Source of the DNA: an uncultured Acetatifactor sp.
GTDB taxonomy: Bacteria; Bacillota; Clostridia; Lachnospirales; Lachnospiraceae
Assembly (NCBI GenBank): GCA_910587555.1
Contig: CAJULV010000105.1
Coordinates: 1 to 6,654 of the forward strand
Direction of reading: 5' to 3'
DNA length: 6,654 bases
The translations under genes and the position numbers were made by a program. This document shows, one piece after another, positions 4,213 to 6,654 of the stretch; positions within the stretch are counted from its first letter, which is position 1, and the number at the start of each line of letters is the position of its first letter. The notes beneath the pieces were generated by a model, which was given only the letters and a program-made list of their open reading frames with translations, had not been told where the DNA came from and made no database searches.

Positions 4213-6080
4213 CCAGTAAACTTCCATTTCGGGAAAATATAAAAAACATCAGAGATTTGTTATTACATGTATATAAGATCGATAAAACATACTATCTGCT
4301 GGACTGTATACGGCTGCTTCTGGACGCAGTGGGAGGTGCCCTGGCGGTGGTGCTGTCAGCGGATATTCTGGAGATGCTGTATGAGGCCAGGCCCATGGAG
4401 GAAATCATGAAAGCGGTAATTCTTCTTCTGGCGCTGCCCACACTGGCAGCCGTGCTGTCTTCTGTTCTGTGGCACGAATTCGTTGAGCCGGGAAAGATGA
4501 ATATCGCAAGAGTATATGACGGAAACCTTGCCGCCAAGTTCCAGAGCATGGATTATTCCCTGGTAAACAGTCCTTATGTGAAAGATATGCAGGACCGCAT
4601 CGACAAGGCCCACGGATGGGGAGCAGGCATTTATGACCTGTTCTGGAAATTTGACTCCATTGTGTCAGGGATTTTGAATCTGTGCTGTTCCCTTGTGGTG
4701 GCATATCCCATTTTGAAAATAATCATCATCTCCCGGAATCTGTGGATGTATCTGGGACTTGCGGTTCTTGGAATCCTTCTGTGGCTCCTGACAGCCGCAA
4801 GGGCAAAGGCCAACGCGGCCTATCAGGAACGGCTTCTGCGGACAACGTCTCCCTATCCGGAGGAAGTTTTTCGGAAATATTACTGCTTCTCCTGGTACTG
4901 GGTGAGGCGCTGCATGAGCGGAGAGTACCATTTTATCAAGGATATCCACCTCTACGACGGCTATAATCTGATGAAAAAATACACTTCGGATCATGTCAGG
5001 GAGGCGGAAAAAGTCATGCCCTGGGCCTCCGTTCTGGAAAAACTTAGCGGGAGGGTTGGGGTTCTGGAGGGAAGTACAGGCAGCCTGCTGTCTCTGACGG
5101 GATACCTGGTTTCCGGCGCATACGCCCTGATGGGAGCATTTCCTGTGGGCAGTGTCATCAAATTTGCGGAATCCGTCACAAAGATTGTGGGAGGCCTTCA
5201 GAATATGGGACAGCAGTACCGGGAACTGGCGCTGACGGCAAGGCGGGAGCGCAGTACACTGGAGATGTTGAGTATCAGCGATGAGATGTATAAAGGGAAG
5301 CTTCCGGTGGAAAAACGGTTTGACAATCAATATGAAATTGAATTCCGCAATGTTTCCTTCCGGTATCCGGGAACGGAAACCTATGCGCTGAAAAACCTTT
5401 CCATGAAGCTGCGCATTGGGGAGCGCATGGCCATCGTGGGCATGAACGGTTCCGGCAAAACCACAATGATCAAGCTTATGTGCCGCCTGTATGATCCCCA
5501 GGAGGGGGAAATCCTGTTAAACGGGGTGGATATCCGCAAGTTCAGGCAGGAGGAATACATCCGGCTGTTCTCTGTGGTGTTTCAGGATTTCCGGCTGCTT
5601 TCCCTGCCTCTGGGGGACAATGTGGCATCGTCCATGGAGGTGGACAGGGAACGGGCAGTGAAGTGCCTTGAGCAGGCGGGGCTGAAAGAGCGCCTTGCGG
5701 AGCTGCCCAATGGGCTGAATACCTGTCTCTATCAGGACATTGCGGATGACGGCGTGGAGATCTCCGGCGGGGAGGCCCAGAAGATTGCCATTGCCAGGGC
5801 CCTGTATAAGGACGCGCCCTTTGTGCTGTTAGACGAGCCTACCGCCAGTCTGGATCCCCTGTCGGAATATGAGATTTATTCCGGATTTGACGCCATGGTA
5901 AAGGATAAGACTGCCATTTACATTTCCCACAGGCTTTCCTCCTGCCGGTTCTGCAATGACATTGCGGTGTTCCATAAGGGACGGTTGGTGCAGCGGGGGA
6001 GCCATGAGGAGCTTCTGCGGGATGAACAGGGGAAATATTACGAGCTGTGGCATGCCCAGGCGCAGTATTATACGGATTGA
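4179..6080 (+). CDS. ABC exporter half-transporter (permease-ATPase fusion) 2
   Basis: A 633-aa membrane protein, probable partner of the half-transporter encoded at 2197. Hydrophobic segments at about 40-65, 77-98, 160-180, 187-207, 295-320 and 321-340 make up the permease half. The nucleotide-binding domain (about 385-630) has an A-loop tyrosine at Y396, Walker A GMNGSGKTT (421-429), Q-loop Q469, signature ISGGE (528-532), Walker B FVLLDEP with E553, D-loop SLD (557-559) and H-loop H584. Both half-transporters share a DGVE segment just before the signature and end in a similar QxxYY motif, so they look like diverged paralogues. The start is the first possible in its frame: upstream codons back to the stop at 4116-4118 contain no ATG, GTG or TTG. 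The gap of 146 bp from ABC 1 carries its own candidate promoter, so strict co-transcription is not assured. The substrate is unknown. Confidence 0.93.
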   Translation: MAEKHSGPEDLTSKLPFRENIKNIRDLLLHVYKIDKTYYLLDCIRLLLDAVGGALAVVLSADILEMLYEARPMEEIMKAVILLLALPTLAAVLSSVLWHEFVEPGKMNIARVYDGNLAAKFQSMDYSLVNSPYVKDMQDRIDKAHGWGAGIYDLFWKFDSIVSGILNLCCSLVVAYPILKIIIISRNLWMYLGLAVLGILLWLLTAARAKANAAYQERLLRTTSPYPEEVFRKYYCFSWYWVRRCMSGEYHFIKDIHLYDGYNLMKKYTSDHVREAEKVMPWASVLEKLSGRVGVLEGSTGSLLSLTGYLVSGAYALMGAFPVGSVIKFAESVTKIVGGLQNMGQQYRELALTARRERSTLEMLSISDEMYKGKLPVEKRFDNQYEIEFRNVSFRYPGTETYALKNLSMKLRIGERMAIVGMNGSGKTTMIKLMCRLYDPQEGEILLNGVDIRKFRQEEYIRLFSVVFQDFRLLSLPLGDNVASSMEVDRERAVKCLEQAGLKERLAELPNGLNTCLYQDIADDGVEISGGEAQKIAIARALYKDAPFVLLDEPTASLDPLSEYEIYSGFDAMVKDKTAIYISHRLSSCRFCNDIAVFHKGRLVQRGSHEELLRDEQGKYYELWHAQAQYYTD

Positions 6081-6104
6081 CAGGAAGCGTGTCCGGCTGC
6101 ATCG

Positions 6105-6134
6105 GCGTGTGTTTGAAAATTGCATCCCGGCTGC
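6105..6134. repeat. Diverged second copy of the 2130-2160 element
   Basis: GCGTGT (6105-6110), TGAAAAT (6114-6120), GCATCCC (6122-6128) and a final GGCTGC match, in order and with small gaps, the core at 2134-2158. Unlike the first copy it has no perfect closing stem of its own. Its right half instead pairs with the end of the hydrolase gene. An 8-mer CCGGCTGC is repeated directly at 6093-6100 and 6128-6135. Assignment as the same element is by eye. Confidence 0.35.
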
Positions 6135-6172
6135 TGTGCGTCACAATTTATGTTTCGTAAAGCCCGGGATGC
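6122..6172. terminator. Inverted repeat between convergent genes, possible terminator
   Basis: GCATCCCGGCT (6122-6132) pairs with AGCCCGGGATGC (6161-6172) over 11 bp, with one bulged C and a 28-nt loop. The core of 9 bp is perfect. It lies 41 bp after the ABC 2 stop, and its right arm is inside the last codons of the hydrolase on the other strand. There is no T-tract on either side, so termination is uncertain. Its position between converging genes makes it the best candidate present. Confidence 0.35.
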
Positions 6173-6654
6173 CTGTCCCGGAATACAGGTATGCTGTCAC
6201 GAATTTTCTCCGCCAGGTTCATGTGGCATTCAGCGGACAGAATTTCTTCCTTTTTTCCCGCAAGCGCCAGAGTCCTGCCCAGAGGGTCAATCACTGCGGA
6301 TGTTCCGCCGTACACGGTACTGTCAGCCGATGAGCAGGAATTACAGTTTACAACGAAGATCTGGTTTTCAATGGCTCTTGCCGCCGTCAGGCATCGTAAA
6401 TGGGCGATTCTTTCTTCCGGCCATTGGGAGACCACGAACAGCATCTCGATTCCGTCCAGGCTGAGCCTGCGCGTGAGTTCCGGGAAGCGCAGGTCATAGC
6501 AGATAATCACGCCGCATTTGATACCGTCTAACGAAAAAACGCAAAGATGATCGCCCCGGGTATAAAATCCGTCCTCGCCCATGGGCGTGAACAGATGGGT
6601 TTTGTCATATTCCGCAATACAGGCGCCTTTTCGGTCAAACACCGCTGCCGTGTT
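6148..6654 (-). CDS. Carbon-nitrogen hydrolase (nitrilase superfamily), 3' part
   Basis: This gene runs right to left and is cut by the window edge. 168 residues and the stop codon are present and the start is missing. The superfamily hydrolyses non-peptide C-N bonds in amides or nitriles with a Glu-Lys-Cys triad in a soluble cytoplasmic enzyme. The Lys is visible in EYDKTHLF (residue 18 of the visible part) and the nucleophile Cys in IICYDLRFPE (residue 52). The Glu would lie in the missing part. YDLRFPE after the Cys, SQWP and the RAIEN segment resemble the omega-amidase/NIT2-YafV branch, which deaminates alpha-ketoglutaramate-like omega-amides. That branch is a family inference. The visible frame can be read from a GTG at 6642, but upstream residues NTAA fit the family, so this is not the start. 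It converges on ABC 2 with a 67-bp gap and is probably unrelated to it. Confidence 0.9.
   Translation of the reverse strand, partial: NTAAVFDRKGACIAEYDKTHLFTPMGEDGFYTRGDHLCVFSLDGIKCGVIICYDLRFPELTRRLSLDGIEMLFVVSQWPEERIAHLRCLTAARAIENQIFVVNCNSCSSADSTVYGGTSAVIDPLGRTLALAGKKEEILSAECHMNLAEKIRDSIPVFRDRHPGLYET

Overview
The window looks like a chromosomal segment of a Gram-positive anaerobe of the class Clostridia, probably family Lachnospiraceae. This is inferred from strong GGAG-type ribosome binding sites, moderate GC content, a LytTR response regulator paired with a GHKL histidine kinase, and a pair of large ABC half-transporters. No 16S rRNA or other taxonomic marker is present, so the family-level placement is a judgement from protein style only.

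Layout, left to right. Positions 1-343 carry no convincing gene. They hold a terminator-like hairpin (5-48), two copies of a 52-bp tandem repeat (59-162), and a candidate LytTR operator and weak promoter in front of the first gene. At 344-1060 is a LytTR-family response regulator. Its 3' end runs into a 36-bp tandem repeat array (1037-1281, about 6.7 copies) that fills the gap before a short one-anchor GHKL histidine kinase (1293-2012). A strong hairpin terminator (2040-2075) closes that operon. After a palindromic element (2130-2160) come two ABC exporter half-transporters of 611 aa (2197-4032) and 633 aa (4179-6080). The 146-bp gap between them, with the last codons of the first, holds a hairpin, an inverted repeat and an exact extended -10 hexamer. 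On the opposite strand, converging on the second transporter, is the 3' part of a nitrilase-superfamily carbon-nitrogen hydrolase (6148-6654, runs off the right edge).

How the genes may work together (inference). The kinase and regulator form a two-component pair of the AgrC/AgrA architectural class. The two half-transporters probably pair as a heterodimeric exporter, and gene order suggests the pair senses conditions relevant to the transporter and controls it. The kinase has one N-terminal membrane anchor and no visible sensor domain, so the stimulus may be intracellular or come through a membrane partner. No AgrB-type protease, AgrD-like peptide or bacteriocin biosynthesis gene is visible, so the substrate is unknown. 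The hydrolase is probably unrelated.

The most unusual structure is the 36-bp array. Its first unit is the end of the regulator gene itself, including the stop codon, and its unit length is a multiple of three, so the kinase reading frame stays open through every copy.
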